A stretch of 64,000 nt of DNA from Ornithinimicrobium sp. F0845 (GCF_023015765.1 NZ_JALKAL010000006.1:167717-231716), one strand, 5' to 3'; counted from the first letter of the stretch, positions 1-9,351 are shown. A program made the numbers and translations. The notes: generated by a model from the sequence alone, not told the origin.

Positions 1-19
1 TGCCTGTTCGAAGCCGGTG

Positions 20-1447
20 CTAGTCGTTGTCCGGGCGCGGCGGCGGAGGCGGCGGGAACTGCTGGGTGCGGTCGTCCGTGTTCTGGTCGTCTGTGCCGTG
101 GTCGTTTGTGCCGTGGTCGGTTCTGCCGTGGTCGTCTGGAGCCTGGTCCTGCGTGACCGAGTCGGACTGCTCGCTCGCCGGCTCGGATGACTCCGCGGAC
201 GTCGGGGCGGACTGACCCGGGACAGGCTGTCCGGGGGACCACGCCGTGGCGCCACCACCGACGGCCTGGGTCTGGCCCTGTGGCGGGTCGGGGTCGTTGG
301 GCTGCTCGCCGTAGCCCTGGTCGTGCTGCGGCTGCCCGGGGTGCGGGTTGTAGCCGGGCGGCTGCTGTCCGTAGTGCTGCTGCCCGAAGGCCTGAGTCTG
401 GTCCTGCTGCTGCGCGAAGCTCTGGGTCTGGTCGGATTGCTGGCCGTAGTCCTGGCTCTGCTGGCCGTAGCCCTGCTCGGGCTGCTGGCCATAGCTCTGG
501 CCCTGCTGGCCATAGCCCTGCTCGGGCTGCTGGCCATAGCCCTGGCCCTGCTGGCCATAGCTCTGGCCCTGCTGGCCGTAGCCCTGCTCAGGCTGCTGGC
601 CATAGCCCTGGTCCTGCGGCTGGCCGTAGCCGTAGGGCTGCTGTCCATACGCCTGACCCTGCTGGTCGTAACCCTGCGGGCCGTAACCCTGCTGGCCGTA
701 GCCGGCCGGGGCCGGCGGGTAGCCCTGCGTCTGGTCCTGGCCGTAGGGGGACTGGCCATAGGGGGCCTGGCCAGCGGGAGGTTGTCCGTAGGGGGACTGG
801 CCGTAGGGAGACTGGCCGTACGCGGACTGGCTCGTGTCGGCATACTGCCCGCCGCCGTAGCCACCCTGCTGGGGGTAACCCTGCCCGGGCGCCGGGGGAG
901 TGGCGTGCGAGCTGTACTGGTACGGCGCGGCGGCGGCCTTCGGGCTCTTCCGTCGGGTCAGCAGGGCACCCAGGCCCAGGAGCGCTGCGACCGCGAGCGC
1001 GATGCCACCGAGGATCAGGCCGAGGTTGCCCACGATGCCGGGGGCCGTCGTGCGGGTCGCGTTGGGCCCGACGTAGAGCGCGGCGTCGGTGCCCTCGCAG
1101 GTCACGACATAGCTGCCCTGCTCCAGGCTCGCGGGGGTGCGGGCGACCTCGAAGAACTCGCGGTCGCCGACGTCGACGGAGTAGGCCGACGTCGGACGCT
1201 CCATGGTGCGGTCACCGGCGAAGCACACGGTGTCGTCCCGGACGTCCTCCTCGGCCCAGAGCGACATGCCCGAGCCGGGGATCGAGACCGACTGGCCCGA
1301 GTTGATGCCCTGCATGTTGGGCGTCGCGGTGTTGAGGACCCCGAAGAGACCGAGGCCGAGCAGGACCAGACCCGCGAGCGTGAACAGCGCAGCAAGCCCA
1401 CCCAGGACCTTGGACGGACCGCCGGACGACTTCTCCCCTTGTGCCAT
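20..1447 (-). CDS. Membrane protein with long Tyr/Gly/Gln-repeat tail
   Basis: 475 aa from an ATG at 1447. Two hydrophobic segments are visible (about residues 13-38 and 145-168). Between them lies a roughly 100-residue extracytoplasmic segment with two cysteines (TVCFAG, VVTCEG). After the second membrane segment comes a basic RRKSP stretch and then about 280 residues built from [15 protein letters not shown] repeats, ending in an acidic Asp/His/Thr tail with a final run of prolines. The repeat DNA (roughly 300-830) is made of 24-30 bp near-identical units. No catalytic motif is seen. The architecture resembles actinobacterial hypothetical membrane proteins with disordered C-termini; the function is unknown. 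It diverges from the EcsC-like gene across a short gap. Confidence 0.75.
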   Translation of the reverse strand: MAQGEKSSGGPSKVLGGLAALFTLAGLVLLGLGLFGVLNTATPNMQGINSGQSVSIPGSGMSLWAEEDVRDDTVCFAGDRTMERPTSAYSVDVGDREFFEVARTPASLEQGSYVVTCEGTDAALYVGPNATRTTAPGIVGNLGLILGGIALAVAALLGLGALLTRRKSPKAAAAPYQYSSHATPPAPGQGYPQQGGYGGGQYADTSQSAYGQSPYGQSPYGQPPAGQAPYGQSPYGQDQTQGYPPAPAGYGQQGYGPQGYDQQGQAYGQQPYGYGQPQDQGYGQQPEQGYGQQGQSYGQQGQGYGQQPEQGYGQQGQSYGQQPEQGYGQQSQDYGQQSDQTQSFAQQQDQTQAFGQQHYGQQPPGYNPHPGQPQHDQGYGEQPNDPDPPQGQTQAVGGGATAWSPGQPVPGQSAPTSAESSEPASEQSDSVTQDQAPDDHGRTDHGTNDHGTDDQNTDDRTQQFPPPPPPRPDND

Positions 1448-1565
1448 GGCCGCGAATCTAGCGCACGAGGGGGACAGCGCGAAGGAAGGTGCCCGGACGG
1501 TCGAGGTGGCAGGATGGTCCAGAGGCGCCGCGAGCAAGCCGCGGCCGGAGAGATCGGGAGAGCAC

Positions 1566-2270
1566 GTGGGCCTGTTCGACACGAAGAACACCGAGGACCC
1601 GGGGGCCGCGCAGGCCGTCGAGGAGAGCGGGGTCACGGCCAAGACCGCCAACGCCCTGGTCGGGAAGCTGATGGACATCGGCATCGACGGACTCGGCCCC
1701 CTGGACTCGGTCGACAAGGTCGTCGCGGAGGCACTGAAGGACAAGAAAGGCGACCCCGAGAAGGCCATCAACACGATCGTCCGCTCCCATATCAAGATGA
1801 GCGCGGTCGGCGGCTTCGTCACCGGTTTCGGCGGGATCTTCACCCTCGTGGTCTCCCTGCCGGCCAACATCGTCGAGTTCTACGTGCTCGCCACCCGCAT
1901 GGTCGGCAGCATCGCCCAGATCCGGGGCTACGACCTCAAGCAGCCAGAGGTGCGCGCCGCGGTCATGCTGACGCTCGTCGGGGCGGACAGCCAGGACCTG
2001 CTGGCCAAGGCCGGTGTCGCCGGGAGCGGTCGCCTCGCGCAGGTCGCCCTGCAGCGGCTGCCCAAGGCGGCCGTGATGGTGATCAACAAGGGCGTCGGTT
2101 TCCGGCTCGCCACCAAGATGGGCGCCAGGTCCCTGAGCCGCTTCACCCGGGCGGTGCCCGTGGTGGGTGGTGCGATCGGCGCTGGCCTGGACGCCTTCCT
2201 GATGAACCGGATCGGCGACCAGGCGCGTGAGGAGTTCCCGCTCCGCGAGGTTGCGCAGCTCGACGCCTGA
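1566..2270 (+). CDS. EcsC-family protein
   Basis: 234 aa. The start is taken as GTG 1566, preceded by a GGGAG ribosome site; longer in-frame readings would run back through the divergent gene. The protein carries the EcsC-family signature: an amphipathic helical N-terminus, a Gly-rich hydrophobic stretch ([20 protein letters not shown]) near residue 80, then [19 protein letters not shown] helices and a C-terminal [14 protein letters not shown] hydrophobic hairpin. EcsC-domain proteins are probably membrane-associated, and their biochemical role is not established in actinobacteria. It appears monocistronic, with the DUF4192 gene starting about 100 bp downstream. Confidence 0.75.
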   Translation: MGLFDTKNTEDPGAAQAVEESGVTAKTANALVGKLMDIGIDGLGPLDSVDKVVAEALKDKKGDPEKAINTIVRSHIKMSAVGGFVTGFGGIFTLVVSLPANIVEFYVLATRMVGSIAQIRGYDLKQPEVRAAVMLTLVGADSQDLLAKAGVAGSGRLAQVALQRLPKAAVMVINKGVGFRLATKMGARSLSRFTRAVPVVGGAIGAGLDAFLMNRIGDQAREEFPLREVAQLDA

Positions 2271-2275
2271 GCCGA

Positions 2276-2312
2276 CTTGTCCACCGGGGTCACCCGGGCC
2301 GCTCGGTTGTCC
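2276..2312 (+). promoter_or_regulatory. Two DnaA-box-like 9-mers upstream of the DUF4192 gene
   Basis: TTGTCCACC lies at about 2276-2284 and TTGTCCACA at 2304-2312, 28 bp apart on the same strand. TTGTCCACA is the form of the DnaA box typical of high-GC actinobacteria. The sites lie in the 96-bp gap before the DUF4192 gene. Whether DnaA binds here is inference. Confidence 0.4.
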
Positions 2313-2366
2313 ACAGGTTCCGGGGCCTCCGGTGCGCGGCGGTCGCATGCGGTCGACCGTGGGGGC

Positions 2367-3476
2367 ATGACGACCTCAGAGATCCGAGTCCGTGGCGTGG
2401 CCGAGTTGATCGCCACGCTGCCCCACCAGCTGGGCTACCACCCCGAGGACAGCCTGGTGCTGGTCCTGCTCGCCGGGATGGACGAGGGGGACGGCTCGCG
2501 CAAGCCCTCCGGTGCCATCCAGATGATGTGTCGCATCGACCTGCCCCACGACGCGGGCGCCTACGAGGAGACCCTGTCCACGGTCGGGGCACTGCTGCGG
2601 CGGGAGCGGCCCGCGGTGGTCGAGGCGATCGCCTTTGAGGACGGCGCCGACGCCACCGAGACCCTGCTGGCCGTGGGCCGGGCCTGCGAGGCGGAGGGCA
2701 CCCTGGTCGACCGGCTCGCCAGGGTGCGCGGTGGGCAGTGGCTGGCGGTGACCCCCGAGGGCGACGACCCGGGAGTATGGCGATCGCTCCCGTCCACCCA
2801 TACCGTCCCGGCCGTCGCCGATCTCGTCGTGCGCGGCGCCGCCCCGGGGCCGGGACGGGCGGAGCTGATCGCCCGGATCCGCGGGGCCGGCAGGGCCCGC
2901 GGGCAGGAGGTTGCCGACGAGCTGGCCGCCGCCATGGTGACCTACCAGTGGGCGGGGGCGGAGGCGTCCGGGGCCGACCAGCGCGGGCGCACCTACGAAC
3001 GCTTCCTCGAGCGTGGCGCCCGCGCCTGGCAGCGCGTGCTGGACACGACCCGGGGGGCACCGCAGATCGAGGACCTGCCGCCCGCGGTCCTCGCGCAGGG
3101 GCTGGTGATGCTCTGGGACCGCGAGTTCCGCGACGCCCTGATCTCCTGGTTGGCACCCGGGCAGCTGGGGCCGGGCATGCTGCCCGAGCAGGTGATGGCC
3201 GCCCTCGTGCGGCACCTCCCGCTGTCCCGGACCCTGGACCGCGGTCGGCTCGACCGGCTCGTCGAGCTCTGTGCGGTGGTGCCTGACGAGTGGGCTGCGC
3301 CGGTGCTCACGGTGACCGCGCAGGCCGCGTGGGCGCTGAACAACGGCACCCTGGCCAACATCGTGATCGACCGGGCGCTGCAGGCCGATCCGAACTACTA
3401 CCTGGCTCAGTTGACCGAGCAGCTGCTGCGCCACGCCGTGCGCCCACCCGGTGGACCGTTCGCGTCGGCCGCCTGA
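2367..3476 (+). CDS. DUF4192 family protein
   Basis: 369 aa from ATG 2367. The N-terminus ([30 protein letters not shown]) is the hallmark of the actinobacterial DUF4192 family. The remainder is alpha/beta with an acidic character, ending in a helical region that handles a run of Trp/Leu residues ([26 protein letters not shown]). No catalytic residues are assigned in this family and no function is claimed. The gene probably has its own promoter in the preceding gap, where DnaA-box-like motifs are also present. The universal stress protein gene follows after 65 bp on the same strand. Confidence 0.85.
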   Translation: MTTSEIRVRGVAELIATLPHQLGYHPEDSLVLVLLAGMDEGDGSRKPSGAIQMMCRIDLPHDAGAYEETLSTVGALLRRERPAVVEAIAFEDGADATETLLAVGRACEAEGTLVDRLARVRGGQWLAVTPEGDDPGVWRSLPSTHTVPAVADLVVRGAAPGPGRAELIARIRGAGRARGQEVADELAAAMVTYQWAGAEASGADQRGRTYERFLERGARAWQRVLDTTRGAPQIEDLPPAVLAQGLVMLWDREFRDALISWLAPGQLGPGMLPEQVMAALVRHLPLSRTLDRGRLDRLVELCAVVPDEWAAPVLTVTAQAAWALNNGTLANIVIDRALQADPNYYLAQLTEQLLRHAVRPPGGPFASAA

Positions 3477-3541
3477 CCTGGGTGCAGGGCGTGTAGCCTC
3501 CCTCTGGAGAGTGCAGCACGACTGACAGGGAGTGTGACGAC

Positions 3542-3952
3542 ATGACGATCATCGTTGGATATGTGCCCACCAAGGAAGGCCGTGCCGCCCTGCGCCGTGC
3601 GGCTCAAGAGGCTTCGCTGCGGCACCTCAAGCTGATCGTGGTGAACTCCCACCGCGGCGGCCGGGACTTCGACGCCAAGGAGGCCCAGCGCTTCGAGGCC
3701 GAGCTGGGAAGGGTCCAGGAGCAGCTCGACGCCGAGGGCATCGAGCACGAGGTCCGGGCGCTGGTCCGCGGCAACGAGCCGAGCGAGGACCTCATCGCCA
3801 TCGCCGAGGAGTCCGGGGCGGAGTTCATCGTCATCGGGCTGCGCCGGCGCACCCCGGTGGGCAAGCTGATCCTGGGCTCCAACGCCCAGCGGATCCTGCT
3901 GGACGCCTCCTGCCCGGTGCTGGCCGTCAAGGCCGACGACGTCGACGAGTGA
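3542..3952 (+). CDS. Universal stress protein (UspA family)
   Basis: 136 aa, one USP domain, the usual length of the single-domain class. The N-terminal strand (MTIIVGYVP) is followed by the helical Ala/Arg segment. The ATP-binding loop near residues 100-122 (GLRRRTPVGKLILGSNAQRI) fits the G-2x-G-9x-G-S pattern of nucleotide-binding USPs, so ATP binding is predicted. It ends with the usual strand CPVLAVKA. The ribosome site AGGGAG lies about 8 nt before the ATG. It converges on the ECF42 sigma gene, with a tandem repeat between them. Confidence 0.9.
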   Translation: MTIIVGYVPTKEGRAALRRAAQEASLRHLKLIVVNSHRGGRDFDAKEAQRFEAELGRVQEQLDAEGIEHEVRALVRGNEPSEDLIAIAEESGAEFIVIGLRRRTPVGKLILGSNAQRILLDASCPVLAVKADDVDE

Positions 3953-3980
3953 GCTGAGGGCGACTCGGCCCCCTGCATCG

Positions 3981-4018
3981 GCCCGTCGCCCCCGGGTCAG
4001 CCCGTCGCCCCCGGGTCA
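3981..4018. repeat. Perfect 19-bp tandem duplication between convergent genes
   Basis: GCCCGTCGCCCCCGGGTCA occurs twice head to tail at 3981-3999 and 4000-4018. The second copy provides the stop codon of the leftward sigma factor gene (TCA at 4016-4018 on the plus strand). The duplication would therefore offer an identical stop if it slipped. Confidence 0.85.
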
Positions 4019-5260
4019 GCCCCGGAGCTGGTCCCGGCGTCGCGTGAGGTAGGCGCGCTCGGCCGGGTTGGCGGCCAGCGCGATCGCCCGGTCGTAGGCC
4101 GTCCGTGACTCTGCGCTGCGCCCGAGCCGCCTGAGCAGGTCGGCCCGTGTCGCGTGGAGCGCGTGGTAGGCGTCCAGCCCGTCGGCGAGTCGATCGACCT
4201 GGGCCAGCGCGACCGCCGGGCCGTCGAGCTCGGCCACCGCGACCGCCCGGTTGAGCCTCACGATGGGTGAGGGGTCGAGGGCGGCCAGCCGGTCATACAG
4301 CGTGAGGACCTGGGACCAGTCGGTGTCGCTCGAGGAGGGCGCCACGGTGTGGACCGCGTTGATGGCCGCCAGCAGCTGGTAGCGGCCCGGCGGGCCCGCA
4401 CCGGCAGCGACCGCCCGGACGCGCTCGCGGACCAGCTCCTGACCCTCCACGATCAGGCCCCGGTCCCACGCCCCGCGGTCCTGCTCCTGCAGAGTGACCA
4501 GCTCGCCGGTGGCGGACACTCGCGCCGACCTCCGGGCGTCGGTGAGCAGCATCAGGGCGAGCAGGCCCGCCACCTCGCCGTCCTCGGGCACTAGCACGAG
4601 CAGCAGGCGCCCGAGCCGGATCGCCTCCTCGGTCAGGTCGACCCGCAGCAGGTCCTTCCCCTGGCTCGCGAGGTAGCCCTCGTTAAAGATCAGATAGACC
4701 ACGGCGAGCACGCCGGCGAGGCGTTCGTGGATATCCTGGCCCGACGGCACGCGGTAGGGGATGTGCGCCGCCCTGATCTTGGTCTTCGCCCGGGTGATCC
4801 GCTGGGCCATGGTCGTCTCCTGCACCAGGAACGCCCGGGCGATCTCGGCGACGGTGAGCCCGCCGATCAGGCGCAGGGTGAGCGCCACCCGGGCCTCCAT
4901 CGACAGGGCCGGGTGGCAGCAGGTGAAGACCAGCCTGAGCCGGTCGTCCTCGACCGGCCCGGAGGGATCCGGCCGCGTGCTGTCGTGCAACATCAGTGCC
5001 GCCTGGTGCTTGGCCATCCGTTGGGACTCGCGGCGGATCCGGTCGATCGCCCTGCGTGTGGCCGTGGTGGAGAGCCACCCTCCCGGGTTGGGAGGCAGCC
5101 CGTCCCGCGGCCACCGCTCCACGGCCACCGCGAAGGCCTCGGCCGCCGCCTCCTCGGCGATGTCGAGGTCGCCGAAGCGGCGGGTCAGGGCGGCGACCAC
5201 CCGCGCCCACTCCTCGCGGTGGACGCGGGCGATCGCCGCCTCGACAGCCGGATCGGTCAC
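4016..5260 (-). CDS. ECF42-type RNA polymerase sigma factor
   Basis: 414 aa. The start is taken as GTG 5260, which overlaps the stop of the upstream YCII gene by 4 nt (translational coupling). The N-terminal 180 residues are sigma region 2 (FGDLDIAEEAAAEAFAVAVERWP, WLSTTATRRAIDRIRRES) and region 4 (LRLIGGLTVAEIARAFLVQETTMAQRI). The C-terminal 200 residues are the DUF6596/TPR-like extension (FNEGYLAS, ALDPSPIVRLNRAVA) found in ECF42 (COG4941) factors. ECF42 factors are known to sit beside DGPF/YCII proteins, as here with two. No anti-sigma gene is visible; in the family the C-terminal extension is thought to take part in control. A second member lies at 54053-55342. Confidence 0.9.
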   Translation of the reverse strand: MTDPAVEAAIARVHREEWARVVAALTRRFGDLDIAEEAAAEAFAVAVERWPRDGLPPNPGGWLSTTATRRAIDRIRRESQRMAKHQAALMLHDSTRPDPSGPVEDDRLRLVFTCCHPALSMEARVALTLRLIGGLTVAEIARAFLVQETTMAQRITRAKTKIRAAHIPYRVPSGQDIHERLAGVLAVVYLIFNEGYLASQGKDLLRVDLTEEAIRLGRLLLVLVPEDGEVAGLLALMLLTDARRSARVSATGELVTLQEQDRGAWDRGLIVEGQELVRERVRAVAAGAGPPGRYQLLAAINAVHTVAPSSSDTDWSQVLTLYDRLAALDPSPIVRLNRAVAVAELDGPAVALAQVDRLADGLDAYHALHATRADLLRRLGRSAESRTAYDRAIALAANPAERAYLTRRRDQLRG

Positions 5261-5643
5261 GAGTCCAGCAGCGCCTGGATGGACTCCGGGGTGTTGAAGG
5301 GGCGCACCTCCACCGCGCCGCGGCACGCCCTGGACCCCTCCGCGGCCAGCGCGAGGGCCTCGTCCAGGTCGGCCGCCTCGATCACCCAGAAGCCGCCGAG
5401 GTGCTCCTTGGTCTCCAGGTAGGGACCGTCGGTGAACACCGGCCGCTCGCCCCGACCGTCCACGGTGGTGGCGGTGCTCGCGGGCTCCAGCCCGTCGGCG
5501 AAGACGAAGTGCCCCTCGCGCTGGAGTTTGTCGTTGAAGGCACCGGTGTCGGCCCACTCCTGCAGGAGCTCGGACCTAGACGATGATCCGCCGGACGCCG
5601 GGGGATCGGTCGGCCCGAAGACCGAGAGCAGGTACCGGGCCAC
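5257..5643 (-). CDS. YCII/DGPF-domain protein (ECF42 partner)
   Basis: 128 aa from a GTG start. It shows the YCII-like fold signature: a starting strand (ARYLLSVFG), the segment GHFVFADGLEP, and the DGP motif (VFTDGPYLETKEHLGGFWVIEA) that gives the DGPF family its name. It ends in the usual VEVRPFN strand. It is the middle gene of a three-gene leftward operon, 5 bp after the first YCII gene and overlapping the sigma gene by 4 nt. The biochemical role of DGPF proteins is unresolved. In characterised ECF42 loci they are targets of the sigma factor, so autoregulation is a reasonable inference. Confidence 0.85.
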   Translation of the reverse strand: MARYLLSVFGPTDPPASGGSSSRSELLQEWADTGAFNDKLQREGHFVFADGLEPASTATTVDGRGERPVFTDGPYLETKEHLGGFWVIEAADLDEALALAAEGSRACRGAVEVRPFNTPESIQALLDS

Positions 5644-5648
5644 CCGGC

Positions 5649-6041
5649 TCAGCCCTGACCGGCGTCGGTGGGGCGACCGTGACCGCCCACGTCCGGTCCC
5701 GGGGGAAACCGGTGCACCTCCTGCGGCCAGTCGAGGGCCACCGTCAGGCGTCCGGCCCAGTGGCGTGCCGTCTCGTCGTCGGGGACGTCGATGACGCAGA
5801 AGCCGCCGAGGTGCTCCTTGGTCTCCACGAACGGACCGTCGGTGAAGATCGGCTCGCCGTCCTTATTCTCGACGCTGAACAGTGCGGTCGAGGCGTCGAT
5901 GCCGCCGTTGCCGAAGACGAAGACACCGGCGGTCTCCATCTCCCGGACCACCGCCATGCTCGCCTCGGCCTTCGCGTGCAGCTGCTCCGGTGTGTGCTCC
6001 TGCACCCACTCGTCGTTGAACGCAATCAGATACTCCGGCAC
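5649..6041 (-). CDS. YCII/DGPF-domain protein, first gene of the ECF42 operon
   Basis: 130 aa from GTG 6041, preceded by a GGAGA ribosome site; the longer upstream reading has no family similarity. The sequence PEYLIAFNDEWVQEH starts the fold, and IFTDGPFVETKEHLGGFCVIDVP is the DGPF motif. It belongs to the same family as its downstream neighbour but is clearly divergent, so this is an old paralogous pair and not a recent duplication. The promoter must lie in the 253-bp gap shared with the divergent receiver-oxidoreductase gene. Confidence 0.85.
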   Translation of the reverse strand: MPEYLIAFNDEWVQEHTPEQLHAKAEASMAVVREMETAGVFVFGNGGIDASTALFSVENKDGEPIFTDGPFVETKEHLGGFCVIDVPDDETARHWAGRLTVALDWPQEVHRFPPGPDVGGHGRPTDAGQG

Positions 6042-6294
6042 TTCTCGTCTCCTCTCGGTCGGGGCGAGGGCGGTGCCGCTCGCTCCGGGGCGGCCCGGCT
6101 GGCCACCCGCTGACACCTCCACGAACGGCCCTGCTCCGATACGACACCATCCGCAGAACTCATCGCAAGCGCGACCGCCACCCGGCCCGTGCGCGCGGCG
6201 TCCGGACCGCGCCCACGCACGAACCCTCGCGCGGCAGGGCCCCGTGGTCCTATGCTGACCGGCACGATCCCCGACCGCCAGCGGAAGAATCCCC

Positions 6295-7950
6295 GTGACC
6301 AAACCAGCCATCCTGACCGTCGATGACGACCCGATGGTTTCCGCCGCGATCACCCGCGACCTGCGCGAGCACTACGGCGCTGACTACCGGGTGGTCGGCG
6401 CGACCTCGGGGGAGGAGGCGCTCAAGTCGCTCGAGCGGCTGCTGCTCCGGGAGCAGCCGGTGGCCCTGATCGTCACCGACCAGCGGATGCCCGCGATGGC
6501 GGGGATCGAGCTGCTCGAGCGGGCCAGACCACTGGCGCCCACGGCCAAACAACTGTTGCTCACGGCCTACGCAGACACCGACGCCGCGATCCGGGCGATC
6601 AACGACATCGGGCTGGACCACTACCTCCTCAAGCCCTGGGACCCGCCCGTCGAGCGCCTCTACCCGGTGGTCGACGACCTGCTCGGCGACTGGCAGCGCG
6701 CCCACCCCGACGTCACCTCCGAGGTGCGGGTCGTGGGCCACCGCTGGTCCGAGGCGGCGCACACCACCAAGACCTTCCTGGTCCGCAACCACGTGCCCTA
6801 CCGGTGGATCGACGTCGAGGCGGATGACGAGGGGGAGCAGCTCGTCGGCGCGGCGGGGGCGAGTCCCGGCGACCTGCCCCTGGTGCTCCTGCCGGACGGC
6901 ACGGTCCTGCGGACTCCGACCAACGTCGAGCTGGCCACGTCCCTCGGCCTGCGCACCCGCGCCGAGCAACCCTTGTACGACCTGTGCATCGTGGGCGGGG
7001 GACCGGCCGGTCTGGCGTCGGCCGTGTACGCAGCCTCCGAGGGGCTGCGAACCGTCATCGTCGAGCGCGAGGCACCCGGTGGACAGGCCGGGCAGAGCGC
7101 CGCGATCGAGAACTACCTCGGCTTCCCGCGGGGGCTCAGCGGCGCGGACCTCACCCAGCGTGCCGTCGCCCAGGTCGTCCGGTTCGGCGCCGAGATGGTC
7201 GTCGCCCGAGACGTCGTCGGGCTGGAGCGGCGCGGACCCGGGCGGGCGGTGCTGCTCGACGGCGGGGGAGAGATCGAGGCCCGCTCGCTCATCGTCACCA
7301 CGGGTGTGTCCTACCGGCGGCTCGGCGCGGCGGACGTCGACGGGTTCACCGGGCGGGGCGTCTACTACGGCGCCACCGCCAGCGAGGCCAGCCAGTGCGA
7401 GGGTGACGACGTCTACGTGATCGGTGCCGCGAACTCCGCCGGCCAGGCGGCCCTCAACCTGTCCCGCCACGCCAACCGGGTGGTGATGCTGGTCAGGGGC
7501 GACTCGCTCGAGGCGACGATGTCGCAGTACCTGATCGACCGGATCAACGAGGCCCCCAACATCGAGGTGCGGTTGCGGACCGAGCTCGTCGGTGGGCGGG
7601 GCGACGGCCATCTGGAGGCGGTCACCCTCCGGCACCGTGACTCGGGGGAGGTCGAGGAGGTGGAGACCAGCTGGGTCTTCGCCTACATCGGGGCGGTCCC
7701 GCGGACCGAGTGGCTCGGGGACCTCGTGGCGCGGGACGACAAGGGCTTCGTCCTGACCGGCACGGACATGCTCCAGGCCGCGGGCGGCACCTGGTCGCTG
7801 CCCCGTGTGCCCTACGCACTGGAGACCAGCCTGCCCGGGGTGTTCGCCGCGGGCGACGTGCGGCTGGACTCCATGAAGCGGGTCGCCTCGGCTGTGGGTG
7901 AGGGAGCCATGGCAGTCCACTTCGTCCACCGCTACCTCGCCACCACCTAG
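6295..7950 (+). CDS. Receiver domain fused to thioredoxin-reductase-like flavoprotein
   Basis: 551 aa, GTG start. Residues 5-125 form a complete response-regulator receiver: acidic triad DDD at 10-12, phosphoacceptor Asp62 (IVTDQRMP), Thr90 and Lys113 (LLKPWD). Residues about 145-220 resemble a glutaredoxin/thioredoxin-like linker. From residue 229 there is a two-dinucleotide-domain oxidoreductase with the FAD motif GGGPAGLA and a second Rossmann motif (VIGAANSAGQAA), ending in the FAD motif FAAGDVR. The redox CxxC of thioredoxin reductase is replaced: the aligned positions near residue 360 read GATASEASQC. Disulfide reduction is therefore doubtful and a redox or nucleotide sensing/output role is more likely. 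The partner kinase gene follows 9 bp later. Confidence 0.88.
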   Translation: MTKPAILTVDDDPMVSAAITRDLREHYGADYRVVGATSGEEALKSLERLLLREQPVALIVTDQRMPAMAGIELLERARPLAPTAKQLLLTAYADTDAAIRAINDIGLDHYLLKPWDPPVERLYPVVDDLLGDWQRAHPDVTSEVRVVGHRWSEAAHTTKTFLVRNHVPYRWIDVEADDEGEQLVGAAGASPGDLPLVLLPDGTVLRTPTNVELATSLGLRTRAEQPLYDLCIVGGGPAGLASAVYAASEGLRTVIVEREAPGGQAGQSAAIENYLGFPRGLSGADLTQRAVAQVVRFGAEMVVARDVVGLERRGPGRAVLLDGGGEIEARSLIVTTGVSYRRLGAADVDGFTGRGVYYGATASEASQCEGDDVYVIGAANSAGQAALNLSRHANRVVMLVRGDSLEATMSQYLIDRINEAPNIEVRLRTELVGGRGDGHLEAVTLRHRDSGEVEEVETSWVFAYIGAVPRTEWLGDLVARDDKGFVLTGTDMLQAAGGTWSLPRVPYALETSLPGVFAAGDVRLDSMKRVASAVGEGAMAVHFVHRYLATT

Positions 7951-7959
7951 GAGCAGCCC

Positions 7960-9351
7960 GTGCGCGTCGAGGACCTGCGCCCCATCGAGCTCTTCGCCGG
8001 TCTCAGCGACGAGCAGCTCGCCGAGCTCCTCGCGGCGTCGGAGGAGATCGCCTTCCAGCCGGGCGAGACCCTCTGGGTCGAGGGCGGTCACGCCGACGAC
8101 TGGTGGGTCCTCGTCGACGGCGTCATCGACCTGGTGCGGCGCACCGAGCGGGAGGACATGGTCGTCGGCCGGATGGACGCCCCGGGCCGGTGGGCCGGAG
8201 GCTTTCGCGCGTGGGTGGAGACCGGGCGCTACCTGGCCGCCGCCCGCGGCCTCGAGGCGGGCCGGGTGCTCAGGGTGCCCGCGACGGCGCTGCGCGACCT
8301 CACGGCACGGTGGTTCCCGTTCGGCAGCCACCTGATCAAGGGCGTCTACGGCATGGCGCTGTATGTCGAGTCGACCGCCCGCCAGCGCGACGCCCTGGCC
8401 ACCCTCGGCAAGCTCGCCGCGGGGCTGGCCCACGAGATCAACAACCCGGCCGCGGCGGCGACCCGGGCCACGGCCGCGCTCGGTGCGGCGGACGATGCCC
8501 TGTTCGCCTCGCTGAACGAGCTGGCCAGGCACGGGATCACGGCACAGCAGTTCACCGCCCTGGACGACCTGCGCCGGGACCTGGCCTCCCGGCCCGCCCC
8601 CGCCTACGTCGACCTGGCCGAGATCGAGGACGCGCTGGCCGAGCGGCTGGAGGCCAGCGGGGTGGACCGCAGCTGGGTGGCGGCGCCGGTGCTCGCCTCG
8701 GCCAACGCCGACCAGCAGTGGTGCGACCAGCTCGCCGAGGTCGTCGACGAGCGCTCGCTCCAGGCCGGCCTGGACTGGGTCGTCGCCAGCCTCCAGGCCA
8801 CCGTGCTGCGCGCGGAGATCACCGAGTCGACGCGGCGCATCTCCGAGCTGGTCGCCGCAGTGCGTTCCTACTCCCAGATGGACCGGTCCGCACTGCAGCA
8901 GCTGGCCGTCACCGAGGGCCTCGAGAGCACCCTGCTGGTGCTGGGCCACCGGCTGCGGGACGGCACCGTGGAGGTGGTGAAGGAGTATGGCGAGGTGCCG
9001 CGGATCGAGGGCTACGCCGGGGAGCTCAACCAGGTGTGGACCAACCTGATCGGCAACGCCCTCGACGCGATGGCGGGCGAGGGCACGCTGCGGATCACCA
9101 CCCGTCCCGGCGACGACGGCGGTGTCGTCGTCGAGATCGGTGACTCCGGCCCGGGCCTGCCGCCCGAGGTCGCCGAGCGGGCCTTCGAGGCGTTCTTCAC
9201 GACCAAGCCCGTGGGGCAGGGCACCGGTCTCGGGCTCGACATCGCGCGCCGGATCATCGTGGAGCGCCACGGCGGCACGATCGAGATCGACTCGGAGCCC
9301 GGTGACACGGTATTCCGGGTCGCGCTGCCGCCCGCACCCCCCACCACCTGA
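7960..9351 (+). CDS. Cyclic-nucleotide-binding-domain sensor histidine kinase
   Basis: 463 aa, GTG start after a GGAG site, 9 bp behind the receiver fusion. Residues 6-110 form a cNMP-binding/Crp-like beta-roll (LFAGLSDEQLAELLAASEE, FQPGETLWVEGG). His158 lies in the H-box (KLAAGLAHEINNPAAAA). The C-terminal ATPase domain has the N-box (NQVWTNLIGNALDAM), G1 (GDSGPGLP), F and G2 boxes (FFTTKPVGQGTGLGLDIARRI). No membrane segment is seen, so it should be cytoplasmic. Together with the upstream gene it forms a two-component pair whose response regulator carries a flavoprotein output in place of a DNA-binding domain. This arrangement is known in other actinobacteria. Confidence 0.9.
   Translation: MRVEDLRPIELFAGLSDEQLAELLAASEEIAFQPGETLWVEGGHADDWWVLVDGVIDLVRRTEREDMVVGRMDAPGRWAGGFRAWVETGRYLAAARGLEAGRVLRVPATALRDLTARWFPFGSHLIKGVYGMALYVESTARQRDALATLGKLAAGLAHEINNPAAAATRATAALGAADDALFASLNELARHGITAQQFTALDDLRRDLASRPAPAYVDLAEIEDALAERLEASGVDRSWVAAPVLASANADQQWCDQLAEVVDERSLQAGLDWVVASLQATVLRAEITESTRRISELVAAVRSYSQMDRSALQQLAVTEGLESTLLVLGHRLRDGTVEVVKEYGEVPRIEGYAGELNQVWTNLIGNALDAMAGEGTLRITTRPGDDGGVVVEIGDSGPGLPPEVAERAFEAFFTTKPVGQGTGLGLDIARRIIVERHGGTIEIDSEPGDTVFRVALPPAPPTT

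Noticed and set aside
7..40. tRNA-like GTTCGA near the window start
   Set aside because: No acceptor or anticodon stem can be built around it; it is upstream sequence of the repeat protein stop.
187..2230. Plus-strand frames of 372 and 635 residues opposite the YGQ-repeat gene
   Set aside because: Their Leu/Val and Arg/Pro/Ser repeats are the mirror of the Tyr/Gly/Gln repeat DNA; no independent evidence.
6250..9270. A 1006-residue open frame antisense to the receiver-oxidoreductase and kinase genes
   Set aside because: It is a high-GC shadow: biased to Gly/Arg/Asp/Val/Leu, no family motif, and the plus-strand genes have full catalytic signatures.
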